Origin: Natronorubrum halophilum
Lineage (GTDB): Archaea > Halobacteriota > Halobacteria > Halobacteriales > Natrialbaceae
Assembly (NCBI RefSeq): GCF_003670115.1
Contig: NZ_QQTY01000007.1
Coordinates: forward strand, 95,482 to 159,481
Length of the DNA stretch: 64,000 nt
Direction of reading: 5' to 3'
Below the pieces are notes generated by a model. It was not told where the DNA came from, ran no database searches, and worked only from the letters and a program-made list of their open reading frames with translations. Positions 1-9,241 of this stretch are shown here, piece by piece (position 1 is the first letter of the stretch; each line of letters begins with the position of its first letter). A program made the translations under genes and the position numbers.

Positions 1-241
1 CGACCCGGTTCGGGAGAACATCTATGAGTTCGACGAAGCCAAGCGCGAGGAGTACGGCATCGAGACCCTGCCGTCCAACCTCGGCGAGGCCATAGACGCG
101 CTCGAGGAGGACGAAGTCGTCTACAACGCACTCGGCGACCACATCGGTCCGAAGTTCGTCGAAGCCAAAGCACGGGAGTTCGAAGAGTACCTCGTCGACG
201 TCTCCGACTGGGAACTCGATCGGTACCTCGAAACGTTCTGA
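1..241 (+). CDS. glnA: Glutamine synthetase, C-terminal fragment
   Basis: The reading frame is open from base 2 to the TGA at 239-241 and gives about 79 residues. They match the C-terminus of haloarchaeal type I glutamine synthetase, which makes glutamine from glutamate, ammonia and ATP. Recognisable pieces are the ENIYEFDE stretch, [19 protein letters not shown] and the end [10 protein letters not shown]. The catalytic part lies upstream of the window. Identification rests on family memory of this tail, which is well conserved in Halobacteria. Confidence 0.85.
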   Translation, partial: DPVRENIYEFDEAKREEYGIETLPSNLGEAIDALEEDEVVYNALGDHIGPKFVEAKAREFEEYLVDVSDWELDRYLETF

Positions 242-681
242 GGCGTTCGCTGCGACTGCTCGCTCTCGCCGCTCGTTTCGCCTAGCCGCTCGACGCGATC
301 TGTCTTTAGTGCGCGAAAGGATCATCCCGTGAACAGATTCCGCGACATCGCGGTCGAATGCGCAACGGAACGTCGTTCGGAAATCGCAACCGCATCCTAA
401 TCCCTGCTTACCAGACGGGTGCGCCGATCTAGACGGGATTGTACGTGCTTTAGCGCGCTCTGGCTCGCATCCAGTTCGCGACCTTTACCCACTGAATAGC
501 GTACCCTCGGACGAAACAGAACTGTCTCCACAGCGTTCGCAGTCACGTCTCACGCTCGGAATCACGCGCGAGAGGCGTCAACTGTTGTCATTCAGTCTTT
601 CCACCGGTGTACTCCCGATTTCCACTCCCTCGAGGTCTATGATAGTATTAGAAAAGGTACCGCCGCGGCTACTATCGTGCT
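242..681. other. Intergenic, no gene recognised
   Basis: There are 440 bases between glnA and the HalOD1 gene. Short frames on both strands lack coding-like composition or recognisable motifs. No tRNA, terminator of note or repeat was seen. Confidence 0.5.
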
Positions 682-936
682 ATGGTCCACGGTACAACCG
701 GACAGCGCTTCGAGTACGCGGACGGAGAATCGATGACGATGGCGATAATCGATGCGGTCGCCACTGTTCGAGATGCCGATCCGCTGGAACTTTCGCCGTT
801 ATACGGAGCGATTTCGGCTGATGCGCTCGATACGCTCGTCACGAGAGGCGACGACCTCGAGGTGACGTTCTCGTATGAGGGACTGCGGATCACCGTTTAT
901 AGTGACGGAGAGATCGTCGTTTGCGATCCGACGTAG
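682..936 (+). CDS. HalOD1 output domain protein
   Basis: This 84-residue protein has the pattern of the HalOD1 domain, a small haloarchaeal output domain often found alone or behind receiver domains. It opens with an SMTMAIIDAVATV helix. The conserved region ELSPLYGAISADALDTL follows, and then a beta-rich end with FSYEGLRITVYSDGEIVV. The domain's biochemical role is not established; a signalling or regulatory output is the usual inference. The gene stands alone on the plus strand, with 440 bases free upstream and about 290 downstream. Confidence 0.8.
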   Translation: MVHGTTGQRFEYADGESMTMAIIDAVATVRDADPLELSPLYGAISADALDTLVTRGDDLEVTFSYEGLRITVYSDGEIVVCDPT

Positions 937-1229
937 CTCGATCGAACACTCGCCAGGCGGCGAACACGTCGGAGTACACACCGTTCGAAAACGGCTTCGA
1001 TGCCGCCTCCGCCGTCGACGCTCGAAGCGTCCAGTTACGGGATCCATCTCACCACCGACGTCACCAATCAGTTCACAACGACGTACTCCTCATCCCGCTG
1101 TGTGCTGAGTCCACAGCACTCGGTGTGCCTGAATGTGTACGCAGGGTTTCGGGTGTTCTATATCGTCGGCTCGAAATCACGGGTCGACGGAAGGTTTATC
1201 GTCGGCTCACATCCTTCAATTCACACCTG

Positions 1230-1577
1230 ATGACGACACGTGACCGACCCGCGCCACCGACCGCACTCGACCAGGACGCTCTCGAGGAACTGGCACCGCT
1301 CGCAGATCGAGACGCCGACCAACTCCGCGCCATCGGGACCTACCTCGAGGCGCTCGCGGCGTGGAAAGAGGGCGAAGCCGACGAGCGACCGGATTCGGCC
1401 GCCGACAGCGATGCGGACGGCGGGGAGAGCGACCGTGACGGTATCGACGGCGAGTATCCGGAGGACGTTCCGGAGCGAGCGAGCGTCACGACCAAAGAGA
1501 TCGCCGGGACGGCCTACACCTATTACCAGTGGCGCGACGGCGATCGGATCGAGTCGAAGACGGTCCGCCGGGAGTGA
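1230..1577 (+). CDS. Hypothetical acidic protein
   Basis: The protein has 115 residues from the ATG at 1230. The open frame extends further upstream, but that part reads as non-coding. The first 50 residues are helical (DALEELAPLADRDADQLRAIGTYLEAL). A disordered Asp/Ser/Gly-rich linker follows, then a compact end, EIAGTAYTYYQWRDGDRIESK, that resembles a small beta domain interacting with nucleic acid or ligand. Haloarchaeal genomes carry similar uncharacterised proteins. It is convergent with the DUF2892 gene, with 11 bases between the stops. Function unknown. Confidence 0.65.
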   Translation: MTTRDRPAPPTALDQDALEELAPLADRDADQLRAIGTYLEALAAWKEGEADERPDSAADSDADGGESDRDGIDGEYPEDVPERASVTTKEIAGTAYTYYQWRDGDRIESKTVRRE

Positions 1578-1588
1578 CGGGAACCGCG

Positions 1589-1831
1589 TCAGTTCGCGGA
1601 CTCGCCGGACGTAGCGGTCTCGCTCGAGGTCGTATCGATACCGAACAGGGCGTTACAGCCACAGAACTGCGTCGCCCAGTTGAACAGCAACCCGATCCCG
1701 GCGACGATCGCGGTGAACGCTTTGATGCGTTGCCGATCGAGCAACGCCGCGATGCCGACGACGACGAGCCAGATGCCGAGGACGCCTCTGACGGTCCGGT
1801 CGAGACCACCGACGTTTCGCGGAATGTTCAT
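1589..1831 (-). CDS. DUF2892 small membrane protein
   Basis: This 80-residue protein starts MNIPRNVGGLDRTVRG and has two hydrophobic segments, about residues 16-32 and 38-52. The motif NWATQFCGCNALFGI follows. This is the DUF2892 (YgaP-like inner membrane) family, whose NxxxxDRxxR entry and CP/CG-containing tail are present. The function is unknown; in bacteria the domain often accompanies rhodanese or sulfur proteins. The gene is monocistronic and lies head-to-head with nothing, since 65 bases separate it from the stop of the phosphoesterase. Confidence 0.8.
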   Translation of the reverse strand: MNIPRNVGGLDRTVRGVLGIWLVVVGIAALLDRQRIKAFTAIVAGIGLLFNWATQFCGCNALFGIDTTSSETATSGESAN

Positions 1832-1896
1832 GTGATTACTCTACGGACAGGTTCGGGATATGTATTCTGATCGAAACGAGGAGCGAATACGGTCTC

Positions 1897-2739
1897 TCAA
1901 ACTGACCGGTACGGCCCGAGTCGCGTCCCGTCCAGCAGGTAGGCCTCGCCGGCGGCGAGCCCCGCGGGCAAGAACGGAGAGAGAAACGACTGGTTCGGAA
2001 CGTTCACCCACGTCCCGCCGACGAGGTCGTTGAACGCCGGCATCACGACGGCCCGCGGGGGACCCTCGTCCCCACCCTCGAGCCACGAAAGGCCCTCGTA
2101 TTCGGATCGGTCACGAAACGGCGTCGGATCGAGTCGGCCGCGCAGCCACGCCCGTTCGACGCGACTCCCGCCGACTTCGTCCTCGAGTCGGACGCAGGGA
2201 TGTTCGTGCCCGAAACAGAGCACGTCGCACTCGAGCGCGGCCGTCGCAGGCCAGGTGTGGCCGTGACAGACGCCGATATCACCGTCTCCGAGCGCGATTC
2301 CGTCGCCGGGAACGATCGTCACGGATCCGGTCTCGAGGTCGTCCCCGGTCCCGGAATCGTCGGCGAGCCAGGTCTCGATCAACCCGTCGTGGTTTCCCTT
2401 GACAACCGTCACGTCCAGCGTCGGTGCAAACGATTCGAACAGCACCTCGAGTTCGCCGCGTTCGGCACCGCCGGGATCGCCGATCGAGTGCATGAGGTCG
2501 CCGAGAACGACGAGTCGGTCGGGGCTCGTTCGCTCGAGGAGCGCGAGCAGTCGCTCCCGTCGCTCGGGGGCGCGACTCGGCACGTCGACGCCGCGTTCGT
2601 ACCGCAGACCGGCCTCGTAGCCGGCGTGGTAGTCCGCGACGAGCAGGGCGCGCTCGCTCCCGACCGTCGCAGTCGCGGCCGGTTCGCCGGGAACGGGCTC
2701 GAGGCGTGCCACGGCGCGGCGGCGGGACTCGTCGGACAT
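1897..2739 (-). CDS. rpe: RPA-associated phosphoesterase (calcineurin-like)
   Basis: This is a metallophosphoesterase of 280 residues from the ATG at 2739; an in-frame ATG 16 codons upstream would overlap the preceding gene. The metal-binding motifs are in order: DYHAG, GDLMHSIGDPGG, GNHDG, and the pair CHGHTWP and FGHEHP. It is the third gene of a minus-strand set, starting 8 bases behind the RPAP stop. In Haloferax the rpa1-rpap1-rpe order is known, so I transfer that name by family and synteny. It probably hydrolyses a phosphodiester in DNA repair or replication, but the substrate is not shown. Confidence 0.8.
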   Translation of the reverse strand: MSDESRRRAVARLEPVPGEPAATATVGSERALLVADYHAGYEAGLRYERGVDVPSRAPERRERLLALLERTSPDRLVVLGDLMHSIGDPGGAERGELEVLFESFAPTLDVTVVKGNHDGLIETWLADDSGTGDDLETGSVTIVPGDGIALGDGDIGVCHGHTWPATAALECDVLCFGHEHPCVRLEDEVGGSRVERAWLRGRLDPTPFRDRSEYEGLSWLEGGDEGPPRAVVMPAFNDLVGGTWVNVPNQSFLSPFLPAGLAAGEAYLLDGTRLGPYRSV

Positions 2740-2747
2740 CGCCGAAC

Positions 2748-4502
2748 CTAGATCGGTTTCAGCGTCTCGTCGTTCGGCTCGTAACACTGACCGCCCATGA
2801 GCGCGTCCTGAATGGCGTCTTCGACATCGTCCTCGGACGCGCCGGTATCCGCGGCGACCGTCTCGACGAGTTCCGTCCGATCGGCACCGTCGCCGTCGTC
2901 GAGATCTGCCATCGTCTCGACGACGTACTCCTCCAGATCGACGTCTTCGGCGGGTTCTTCGTCCGCGTCGGTATCGGACTCGTCGTCCGATTCGGACTCC
3001 GCCTCCGACTCGGCTTCGAGACCCGACTCCGGCGGAGCACCGAGATCGTCGTCCCCGGCCGTCTCACCATCATCGGGCGACGCGTCCTCGGCAGTCGAAT
3101 CGGCCGGTGCTTCGGAATCGTCGGCTTCGGGTTCGGTTTCCGGCTCCGGCACGTCGATATCGGCTTCGCCCGGCTCATCGACTTCGCTGCCGGTCGTGAA
3201 CTCGGCGCCGAACTCCTCCTCGAGCTGTTCGCGCTCGTCGTCGTCCATCTCGTACATCCCGCCCTCGTCGGGGTCGAAATCGTCGAGTTCCTCCTCGCCG
3301 TCGGCATCGTCGTCAGTTTCGTCGGCGGAGGTGTCCTCGACGTCCGTCTCCTCGTCGAACTCCGCGGTCGGCTCGTCGATTTCGGAGTCGTTGCCGTCGC
3401 CTGCGACGGCGTCTTCCGGCCCGGTTTCGGGTTCGGACGCACCCGTCTCGTCCGTCTCGTCGCCGCTCTCGACGGCGGCGTCCGCCGCCGGACTCGAGTC
3501 GGCATCGAGCGAAACGTCGGACGCGGCTTCGGATTCGGCGTCGGACGCATCGTTACGATCCGTCCCCGTCGCCGTCCCGGCGGCCGAACCGGTGGTAATC
3601 GACTCAGCGCCGGCATCGACGTCCGCTCCCGATTCCGTCTCGCTCCCGCCGGCCGCTGGTGCGACCGCTTCCGTCGGTTGCGAGTCGGCCGTGGTCTCAG
3701 CCACTTCTGCGGGATCGGCGACGGACTCGAGGGCATCGAGATCGACGTCCCCGAAGTCCGCGAGCGATTCGAACGTCGCGGACTCGTACTCGGGGCTCGA
3801 GCCGCCGGGTTGAAGCGAGAGCCCGCTCACCTGGTCGCGCTCGCCCGCGACGACCTCGACGGCCTCGAGGGCGCACTCACGCAGGGCCGCGAGATAGGCG
3901 GGCGTCGTTCCGTAGTGGTCCTGTGCGAGCGGGATCCCCGCCGCGAGGCCGGACTCGATCCCCGCCTCGCGTAGCGCATCGGTCAGGGCGTCGCCGCCGA
4001 CTCCGAGATCGGCGGCTGCGGCGTACGTACTGACGCGATCGAGGGTCTGTTCGGCCGCGCTGACGACCCAGCGGTCGCGGGTGTCTGCGTCAACCGTCGC
4101 GATGCTTTCAGGTCGGATCGAGGTGTAGACCTGGTCCGAGTCGTCCGGCTGAAACGTTCGGGCCTTGCCCGTTACCGCGACGAATGCGGGTGCCTCAAGT
4201 TGCTCCAGGGTGGCCAGTGCGTCGGGCTGGTATTGCCCGGCGTAGACGACGAACGCGCCCGTCGGGTCGACGATTCGGGCCCGGACCATCTCCTCGTTGA
4301 CCGACGTCACTTCGGTGAGGGTCCCGACGGCGAACAGGCGGTTGAGCCGCGCACCGGTCGGCGAGATGACGTAGTTGGGCGCGCGTTCCTCGTCGCTTTC
4401 GGCGTAGGACATGGAGGCATCGTCGTACTCGGCGGCAAAGAGCCGGTAGGCGATTTCGCGGCCGGGAATCTCCTCGCCGTCGTCGTTCCCGTTGGCGCTC
4501 AT
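2748..4502 (-). CDS. rpap1: RPA-associated protein (COG3390, OB fold)
   Basis: The protein has 584 residues. An OB-fold domain lies at about 1-130 (NYVISPTGARLNRLFAVGTLTEV, then VRARIVDPTGAFVVYAG). A helical segment follows to about 240. A roughly 270-residue Asp/Glu/Ser/Ala-rich disordered linker separates this from a C-terminal winged-helix-like unit of about 55 residues. RPAP partners with RPA, the single-stranded-DNA-binding protein, and the two genes overlap by ATGA at 4499-4502. The linker is longer than I expect for the family. The symbol follows the Haloferax rpa1 operon order; rpap3 is the alternative. Confidence 0.85.
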   Translation of the reverse strand: MSANGNDDGEEIPGREIAYRLFAAEYDDASMSYAESDEERAPNYVISPTGARLNRLFAVGTLTEVTSVNEEMVRARIVDPTGAFVVYAGQYQPDALATLEQLEAPAFVAVTGKARTFQPDDSDQVYTSIRPESIATVDADTRDRWVVSAAEQTLDRVSTYAAAADLGVGGDALTDALREAGIESGLAAGIPLAQDHYGTTPAYLAALRECALEAVEVVAGERDQVSGLSLQPGGSSPEYESATFESLADFGDVDLDALESVADPAEVAETTADSQPTEAVAPAAGGSETESGADVDAGAESITTGSAAGTATGTDRNDASDAESEAASDVSLDADSSPAADAAVESGDETDETGASEPETGPEDAVAGDGNDSEIDEPTAEFDEETDVEDTSADETDDDADGEEELDDFDPDEGGMYEMDDDEREQLEEEFGAEFTTGSEVDEPGEADIDVPEPETEPEADDSEAPADSTAEDASPDDGETAGDDDLGAPPESGLEAESEAESESDDESDTDADEEPAEDVDLEEYVVETMADLDDGDGADRTELVETVAADTGASEDDVEDAIQDALMGGQCYEPNDETLKPI

Positions 4503-5791
4503 GACCGCACCTCCTCGAGATCCGCGACCGAATCAAGGAACGCACTCGCCCTCGTTTCGGGGTCGTCATCGCTCTCCTCGAAGGATTCGGCATCGAGGTT
4601 CGCGCCGTACTCGTCGACCGAGAGGTGGCCGCGAACGCGGTACTCGCGACCGACGACGTGCTCGCGGATCGTGTCGGCGACGACCTCCTGGTCCATGGCC
4701 TCGCGGGCTTGCTCGAGGGCGTCCTCGAGCGTGCCGTCGTAGACCTCCTCGGTGAGTTCGTCGTCCAAGACGACGGTGACGCTCCCGGTGCCGTCGTCGA
4801 GAATCGCCTTCACGCGAAGGTCGTCGATCCCGTCGACGTCGCCGTGCGTTCGACACTGCCCCTTCTGAATGACGCGGTAACACTCCGGACAGCGCTGAAT
4901 GAGTCCGGAGCCGTCGCGAACCGCGATCAGGTTTCCGACGACCTCGAGGTCGTAGATCCCGCCGGTCGCGACGGCCTCGCCGAGGGTCATGGTCGTGGCG
5001 TCGGCCCCGACGTCGATCTCGCGCTCGAGAGCGGTGACGGTCGAAAACTCCGAGACGTTGACTTCGGGGACGCCGCGGAACTCTTGGACGTAGGCGTTCT
5101 CGATCCGGACCGTACCGCCCTCCTCGATTTCCGGGGCCGGGTCCCAGTTCGTAAACGGCAACCGGCCGCTCTCGTCACCCAGGACGCCGCTCAAGATCTC
5201 GGTTTCGCCGTCGCGACCGTCGATCGTCCGGCGTTCGCACTCGACGACGGTGACTTCGATGGTGACCGCACGGTCACCGGTCTGGAGATCCGCCAGTTGG
5301 GCGTCGCCGCCGGCCTCGTAGGGAACCTCAAGGGAGTCCGACTCGAACGAGAGCGACGTGCTCTCGCCGAGGTTGAGTTCGGGCTTGCCGTCCCACTCGC
5401 GGACGCCCGCGTTGCCCGCGGTGATCGTGTCGCCGGGCGAGAGTCCGAAATCTTCCCAGGCGGTGTAGTCGATGACGCCGGTTTCGTCGGCGAGTCGCCC
5501 CTCGACGATGACGTGATCGTCGCCCTGGTAGCGGATCGATCGCTTGCCGGTCGTCAGAACGACGCCCGTGACGGTGACGTTGCTATCGTCGGGCATGATC
5601 TCGCCGATATCCTTGGCGGACGGCGTTCCACCGCCGCCGCTGCTCCCGTCGCCGTACTTCCGGCGAAGGCTCTGTTTGGCTTCGTCGACGGGAACGCTGT
5701 ACTCCACGAGATTCTGCAGGTCGGCTTTGACCTCCTCTTTGTCAATACCGAGATCGGAGGCGAGATCCTCGGCATGGTTGTCGAGTTCCAT
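4499..5791 (-). CDS. rpa1: Replication protein A, ssDNA-binding
   Basis: The protein has 430 residues from the ATG at 5791. The N-terminus is a helical region (MELDNHAEDLASDLGI). Three OB folds follow at about 65-165, 170-260 and 285-400, and a zinc ribbon with CPEC and CRTHG sits between the second and third. Tandem OB folds plus a zinc finger match haloarchaeal RPA1, which coats single-stranded DNA in replication and repair. A TTTTAAAT box about 25 bases upstream of the ATG means the mRNA is probably leaderless. It is the first gene of the RPA/RPAP/phosphoesterase operon. Confidence 0.88.
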   Translation of the reverse strand: MELDNHAEDLASDLGIDKEEVKADLQNLVEYSVPVDEAKQSLRRKYGDGSSGGGGTPSAKDIGEIMPDDSNVTVTGVVLTTGKRSIRYQGDDHVIVEGRLADETGVIDYTAWEDFGLSPGDTITAGNAGVREWDGKPELNLGESTSLSFESDSLEVPYEAGGDAQLADLQTGDRAVTIEVTVVECERRTIDGRDGETEILSGVLGDESGRLPFTNWDPAPEIEEGGTVRIENAYVQEFRGVPEVNVSEFSTVTALEREIDVGADATTMTLGEAVATGGIYDLEVVGNLIAVRDGSGLIQRCPECYRVIQKGQCRTHGDVDGIDDLRVKAILDDGTGSVTVVLDDELTEEVYDGTLEDALEQAREAMDQEVVADTIREHVVGREYRVRGHLSVDEYGANLDAESFEESDDDPETRASAFLDSVADLEEVRS

Positions 5792-5810
5792 CAACGGCTA
5801 TTCGAGTCGG

Positions 5811-5820
5811 GAATTTAAAA
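5811..5820 (-). promoter_or_regulatory. TATA box of the rpa1 operon
   Basis: GAATTTAAAA on the plus strand (TTTTAAATTC on the coding strand) is centred about 25 bases from the ATG at 5791, the spacing of leaderless haloarchaeal promoters. Confidence 0.6.
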
Positions 5821-5858
5821 GCGTTCCCGCAACGAGGTGAAAGTGAACAGATCGGAGC

Positions 5859-5930
5859 AGGAGGCCCGGTCGGGGGGTCCGAGTAGGAGGTCCAATCGGG
5901 GATCCGAGTAGAAAACCCAATCGGGGTCGG
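5859..5930. repeat. Short tandem repeat, three degenerate units
   Basis: Three head-to-tail units of 25-26 bases share the pattern AGGAGGYCCRRTCGGGG followed by TCCGAGT. Unit 1 is 5859-5884, unit 2 is 5885-5909 and a partial unit 3 ends near 5930. The tract lies between the rpa1 promoter and the ZIP gene. Confidence 0.6.
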
Positions 5931-6204
5931 CACAGTAGTTCATTTCGCTGCGGCGAACGCGAGCGTACGGAACGGTCGGTGTAGTTTTGGGTGAGTTGGG
6001 TTCGTCGTCGCGATCCTCGGCGGACTCGTGGTCGTCGGGATCCGCACTCGAGCGCCGTCCGCCGCCCTCCGGTTCGCCGAAACCGTCGCCACGTTCGCGC
6101 TGATGGGCTATCCCGTCTATCGGATCCTACTGAGTTCGAGCGACGACCCACGGCGACTCGAGTACTGGGCACCGCCAGAAATTCGGGTACTGAGAGCCAC
6201 CAGA

Positions 6205-6213
6205 AGGGTTTAC
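6205..6213 (+). promoter_or_regulatory. Promoter box of the ZIP gene
   Basis: AGGGTTTAC lies about 27 bases before the GTG at 6239. It supports that GTG as a leaderless start rather than the in-frame GTG at 6227. Confidence 0.4.
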
Positions 6214-6238
6214 GCGCGCGAAAACGGTGTTAGTAGTT

Positions 6239-7102
6239 GTGGCCTCGCTCAGTGACGTCGTCGTCGTCGCGTTTCTCGCGGGCGCAGCGACCGGACTCGG
6301 CGCGCTGCCGGTGTTCGTTACGGACCGCATCAGCCACCGATTTTACGATGCCGCGCTCGGGCTCGCGGCCGGCATCATGTTCGGAGCGGCCGTTTTCGCC
6401 CTCGTCGTTCCGGGACTCGAACTCGGCTCGCTGTGGGAGGTCGTGCTGGGGATCTTGCTGGGTAGCGTGTTTCTACTCGTTGCGAACCGGCTCGTCCCTC
6501 ACGTACACCTGCTCATTTCGGACGAAGCCGACCGTTCTTATCCACAGTCGACGTCGGCGGAGGCCGTCGTCGGCGCTCGCAAAGTCAGATCGGCACTCGA
6601 GCACAGCGGCGAAAACGGCGGCGACGGTGGCGACAGCGGCGGGAGCAGCGAAAACAGCCGTCAGGCGATGCTCGTCGGAAGCGCGATCACCATCCACAAC
6701 GTTCCGGAGGGGCTGGCGATCGGTATCGCGTTCGCGGGTGGTCTCGAGGGCGTCGGCATCGCCCTCGCAATCGCCATCGCGATCCAGAACGTTCCGGACG
6801 GGTTCGCCATGGCGATTCCGGCGAGCCGAACGGGACTCTCCAAGGCGAAGACGGTGCTGTACACGACGCTCTCCGGTGCGATTCCGGAACCGATCGCTGC
6901 GGCGTTCGGCTTCGCGCTCGTCGCCGTCGTCACCGGGCTCTTTCCCCTGGCCGCAGGGTTCGCCGCCGGGACGATGATCGCCGTCATCTTCCGGGAGCTG
7001 ATTCCGGCCAGCCACGGCCACGGTTACGCCGACATCGCCACGCTCACGTTCGTCGCCGGCTTCATCATCATGGTCGTGGTCGATGTCGGACTCGCCGTTT
7101 GA
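6239..7102 (+). CDS. ZIP family metal transporter
   Basis: The protein has 287 residues from the GTG at 6239, with about eight membrane segments. The two signature helices contain HNVPEG (near residue 157) and QNVPDG (near 186), the histidine/asparagine/glutamate metal site of ZIP carriers. ZIP proteins move zinc, iron or manganese into the cytoplasm. Between membrane segments 3 and 4 there is a glycine/serine/asparagine-rich loop (SGENGGDGGDSGGSS), as in many archaeal members. A second GTG at 6227 would add four residues. The metal specificity cannot be read from sequence. Confidence 0.88.
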   Translation: MASLSDVVVVAFLAGAATGLGALPVFVTDRISHRFYDAALGLAAGIMFGAAVFALVVPGLELGSLWEVVLGILLGSVFLLVANRLVPHVHLLISDEADRSYPQSTSAEAVVGARKVRSALEHSGENGGDGGDSGGSSENSRQAMLVGSAITIHNVPEGLAIGIAFAGGLEGVGIALAIAIAIQNVPDGFAMAIPASRTGLSKAKTVLYTTLSGAIPEPIAAAFGFALVAVVTGLFPLAAGFAAGTMIAVIFRELIPASHGHGYADIATLTFVAGFIIMVVVDVGLAV

Positions 7103-7237
7103 GAGCGGCGCAACGGATCGACCGGAGTACAGGGCGGCGGTAGCCCGCGGTCGAGCCGTACGGCACTCGCGAGGGTGACCTCGCAGCAAAAAGGGACGCG
7201 TGCATAGATACTTGCGCCGCTCGCGCGAATCGACGGT

Positions 7238-7792
7238 ATGGGATTTCACACGTTCCCGGTTGATCGCGCCGACGCGCTCGAGGATCCGTCGCGCTATCGC
7301 TTTTGCTCCCGAGAGGAACTCCTCGAGCAACTCGATCCGGAGCCGGGTGCGGTCGTCGCTGATCTGGGCTCCGGAACCGGGTTTTACGCGGCGGACGTCG
7401 CCCCGTTCGTCGAGACGCTGTACGCCGTCGACGTGCAACCGGAGATGCACGAGTTACACCGGGAGAAGGGCGTTCCCGAAACCGTCGAACTGGTGACGGC
7501 GAACGTTTCCTCGCTCCCGTTCGACGACGATCGTCTCGACGGGGCGTTCTCGGTGATGACCCACCACGAATACGCCGACGACGAGGCGCTGGCGGAGCTC
7601 GCTCGAGTCCTCCGGCCGGACGGCCGACTCGTCACGGTCGACTGGTCCGCCGGCGGCTCCGGCGATGACGGGCCGCCGTTGGACGAACGGTTCGGCACCG
7701 AGACCGTCGTTTCGCAACTCGAGACGGCGGGGTTTTCGATCGCCGAGGTTCGGGCCCGGCCCGAGACGTTCGCGGTCGTTGCACGGCGCTGA
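7238..7792 (+). CDS. Class I SAM-dependent methyltransferase
   Basis: The protein has 184 residues. SAM-binding motif I is VVADLGSGTGFYAADV at about 39-54. Motif II has the acidic end AVDVQPEM, and post-motif residues are LVTANVSSLPFDDDRLDG. The later GRLVTVDWSAGG belongs to the methyltransferase-11 fold. The substrate is not identifiable; the length suggests a single Rossmann domain without a substrate-specific insert. It starts MGFHTFPVDRADALEDPSRY, a typical opening for the haloarchaeal group. It stands alone on the plus strand. Confidence 0.85.
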   Translation: MGFHTFPVDRADALEDPSRYRFCSREELLEQLDPEPGAVVADLGSGTGFYAADVAPFVETLYAVDVQPEMHELHREKGVPETVELVTANVSSLPFDDDRLDGAFSVMTHHEYADDEALAELARVLRPDGRLVTVDWSAGGSGDDGPPLDERFGTETVVSQLETAGFSIAEVRARPETFAVVARR

Positions 7793-8026
7793 CGGCACAC
7801 AGTCGGGCCACGTTTCGAGAGCCATCGTTCGAGATCCGAACGAGCACCGACGACGATTCGGACGATTCCTTCTCCGTGGGTTCACGGCGAGCGTCGCAGC
7901 GAGCCATCTAGAATTTGATGTTGATGTGCCCAACTATGTTGGTTGTAGCTGAATATCGATTTTTTCGGCCATGAGAGTGCCAGGATGCAGGTTATGCAAG
8001 CTGGACCGATATGACCACTACGCAAC

Positions 8027-8530
8027 ATGCCACTGGACAATTCACAGAGCCGACGGCGAATCCTCAAGTTAACCGGTGCCGCAGCCCTCCCGGCAGTTCT
8101 AGCCGGTTGTGGCGACGGCGGATCGGGAGGAAACGGTGGAGACGAGAGCGGAAATGAAAGCGGGAATGAAAGTGGGAACGAAAGCAGCGGAGGCGGCGAA
8201 GCGCTCGAGCCTGGCGAGATCGAACTCGGCGGGGAAGTACAAGCCTGGCAGGGTGTCGCGCCGGATCAGATCGCCGACCAGGAAAACCCGACGCTCACCC
8301 TTCAGGAAGGAGAGTCGTACGAGATTACGTGGGAGAACCTCGACGGGGAAGGTCACAACATCCAAATTCTAGACGACAACGACGAAGTCGTCGACGACTA
8401 CGAGACCGAGATCATGGACCAGGAAGGGGAGACGCAGACGCTCGAGATCGACGAAGTGACGAGCGAGATGTCGACGTATATCTGTGAACCCCATCAAGGA
8501 ACGATGAGCGGCAGCATCGAAGTGCAGTAA
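8027..8530 (+). CDS. Tat lipoprotein with cupredoxin domain (halocyanin-like)
   Basis: The protein has 167 residues. The N-terminus has a Tat motif (SRRRILKLTG) and a lipobox LAGC, so it should be exported folded and lipid-anchored outside the membrane. A Gly/Asn/Glu/Ser-rich spacer follows, then a plastocyanin-like domain. The likely type 1 copper ligands are the His of GEGHNIQ and the Cys, His and Met of YICEPHQGTM near the end. This is the halocyanin/blue copper pattern, suggesting electron transfer at the cell surface. It is monocistronic, and its partner is unknown. Confidence 0.85.
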   Translation: MPLDNSQSRRRILKLTGAAALPAVLAGCGDGGSGGNGGDESGNESGNESGNESSGGGEALEPGEIELGGEVQAWQGVAPDQIADQENPTLTLQEGESYEITWENLDGEGHNIQILDDNDEVVDDYETEIMDQEGETQTLEIDEVTSEMSTYICEPHQGTMSGSIEVQ

Positions 8531-8575
8531 TCGGTACACGGAGTCTTCTTTAGGGTCGGCCACGCAGCCACGGGT

Positions 8576-9241
8576 ATGCACATCGTCGTCAACGCCGCCA
8601 TGAGCGCGGACGGCAAACTCTCCTCGCGCCGTCGCGAGCAGATCGCGATCAGCGGCGAGGCGGATTTCGCTCGCGTCGACCGGCTCCGAGCCGACAGCGA
8701 CGCCGTCGTCGTCGGCGTCGGTACCGTTCTCGCGGACGATCCTCGCCTCACCGTCAAGGACGAAACGTTGTGCGAACGGCGCCTCGAGCGGGGTGAGTCG
8801 AAACAACCCGCCCGCGTCGTCGTCGATTCGAACGCACGAACGCCGGAAGACGCCGCGATTCTCGACGACGCGGCGACGACGTACGTCTGTCTGAGCGACG
8901 GTGCCCCGGTCGATCGACGAATGGATCTCGCCGCCCACGCGGAACTCCTCACAGCGGGCGACGAGCGGGTCGATCTGTTACGGGCGTTCGCCGCATTACA
9001 ACAGCAGGGGCTCGAACGGATCATGGTCGAGGGCGGCGGGGAGCTCATCTTCTCGCTGTTCGAGGCCGGGTTGGTCGACGAACTCAGCGTGTACGTCGGT
9101 GCGAAAATAATCGGCGGCCGCGACGCGCCCACGCTAGCCGACGGCGACGGGTTCGTCGCGGATTTTCCGCTGTTGAGCCTCGAGAGCGTCGAGCGACTCG
9201 ACGACGGCGTCCTGTTGGTCTGGAGCGTCGACGACCGCTAG
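8576..9241 (+). CDS. arfC: 2,5-diamino-6-ribosylaminopyrimidinone phosphate reductase
   Basis: The protein has 221 residues of the RibD C-terminal/dihydrofolate-reductase-like family. It begins MHIVVNAAMSADGKLSS. It contains DAVVVGVGTVLADDPRLTV, the NADPH-binding and substrate loop, and later MVEGGGELIFSLFEAGLVDEL and GGRDAPTL. In archaea the stand-alone enzyme reduces the ribosyl group of the riboflavin intermediate, and its length fits. The symbol arfC is the archaeal riboflavin pathway name. It follows the cupredoxin gene by 45 bases on the same strand; co-transcription is possible but not shown. Confidence 0.85.
   Translation: MHIVVNAAMSADGKLSSRRREQIAISGEADFARVDRLRADSDAVVVGVGTVLADDPRLTVKDETLCERRLERGESKQPARVVVDSNARTPEDAAILDDAATTYVCLSDGAPVDRRMDLAAHAELLTAGDERVDLLRAFAALQQQGLERIMVEGGGELIFSLFEAGLVDELSVYVGAKIIGGRDAPTLADGDGFVADFPLLSLESVERLDDGVLLVWSVDDR

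Noticed and set aside
2706..3974. Long frames antisense to rpap1
   Set aside because: They are shadows of the GC-rich acidic linker; the minus-strand gene explains the region.
6028..6255. 75-codon plus-strand frame with a hydrophobic stretch before the ZIP gene
   Set aside because: It starts only with GTG, has no promoter signal, ends inside the ZIP gene and matches no family. A decayed membrane protein is possible, but support is too thin.
7882..8067. Insertion-sequence remnant before the cupredoxin gene
   Set aside because: The region is AT-rich with a small CCAAC/GTTGG hairpin, but no transposase motif or terminal repeats were found.
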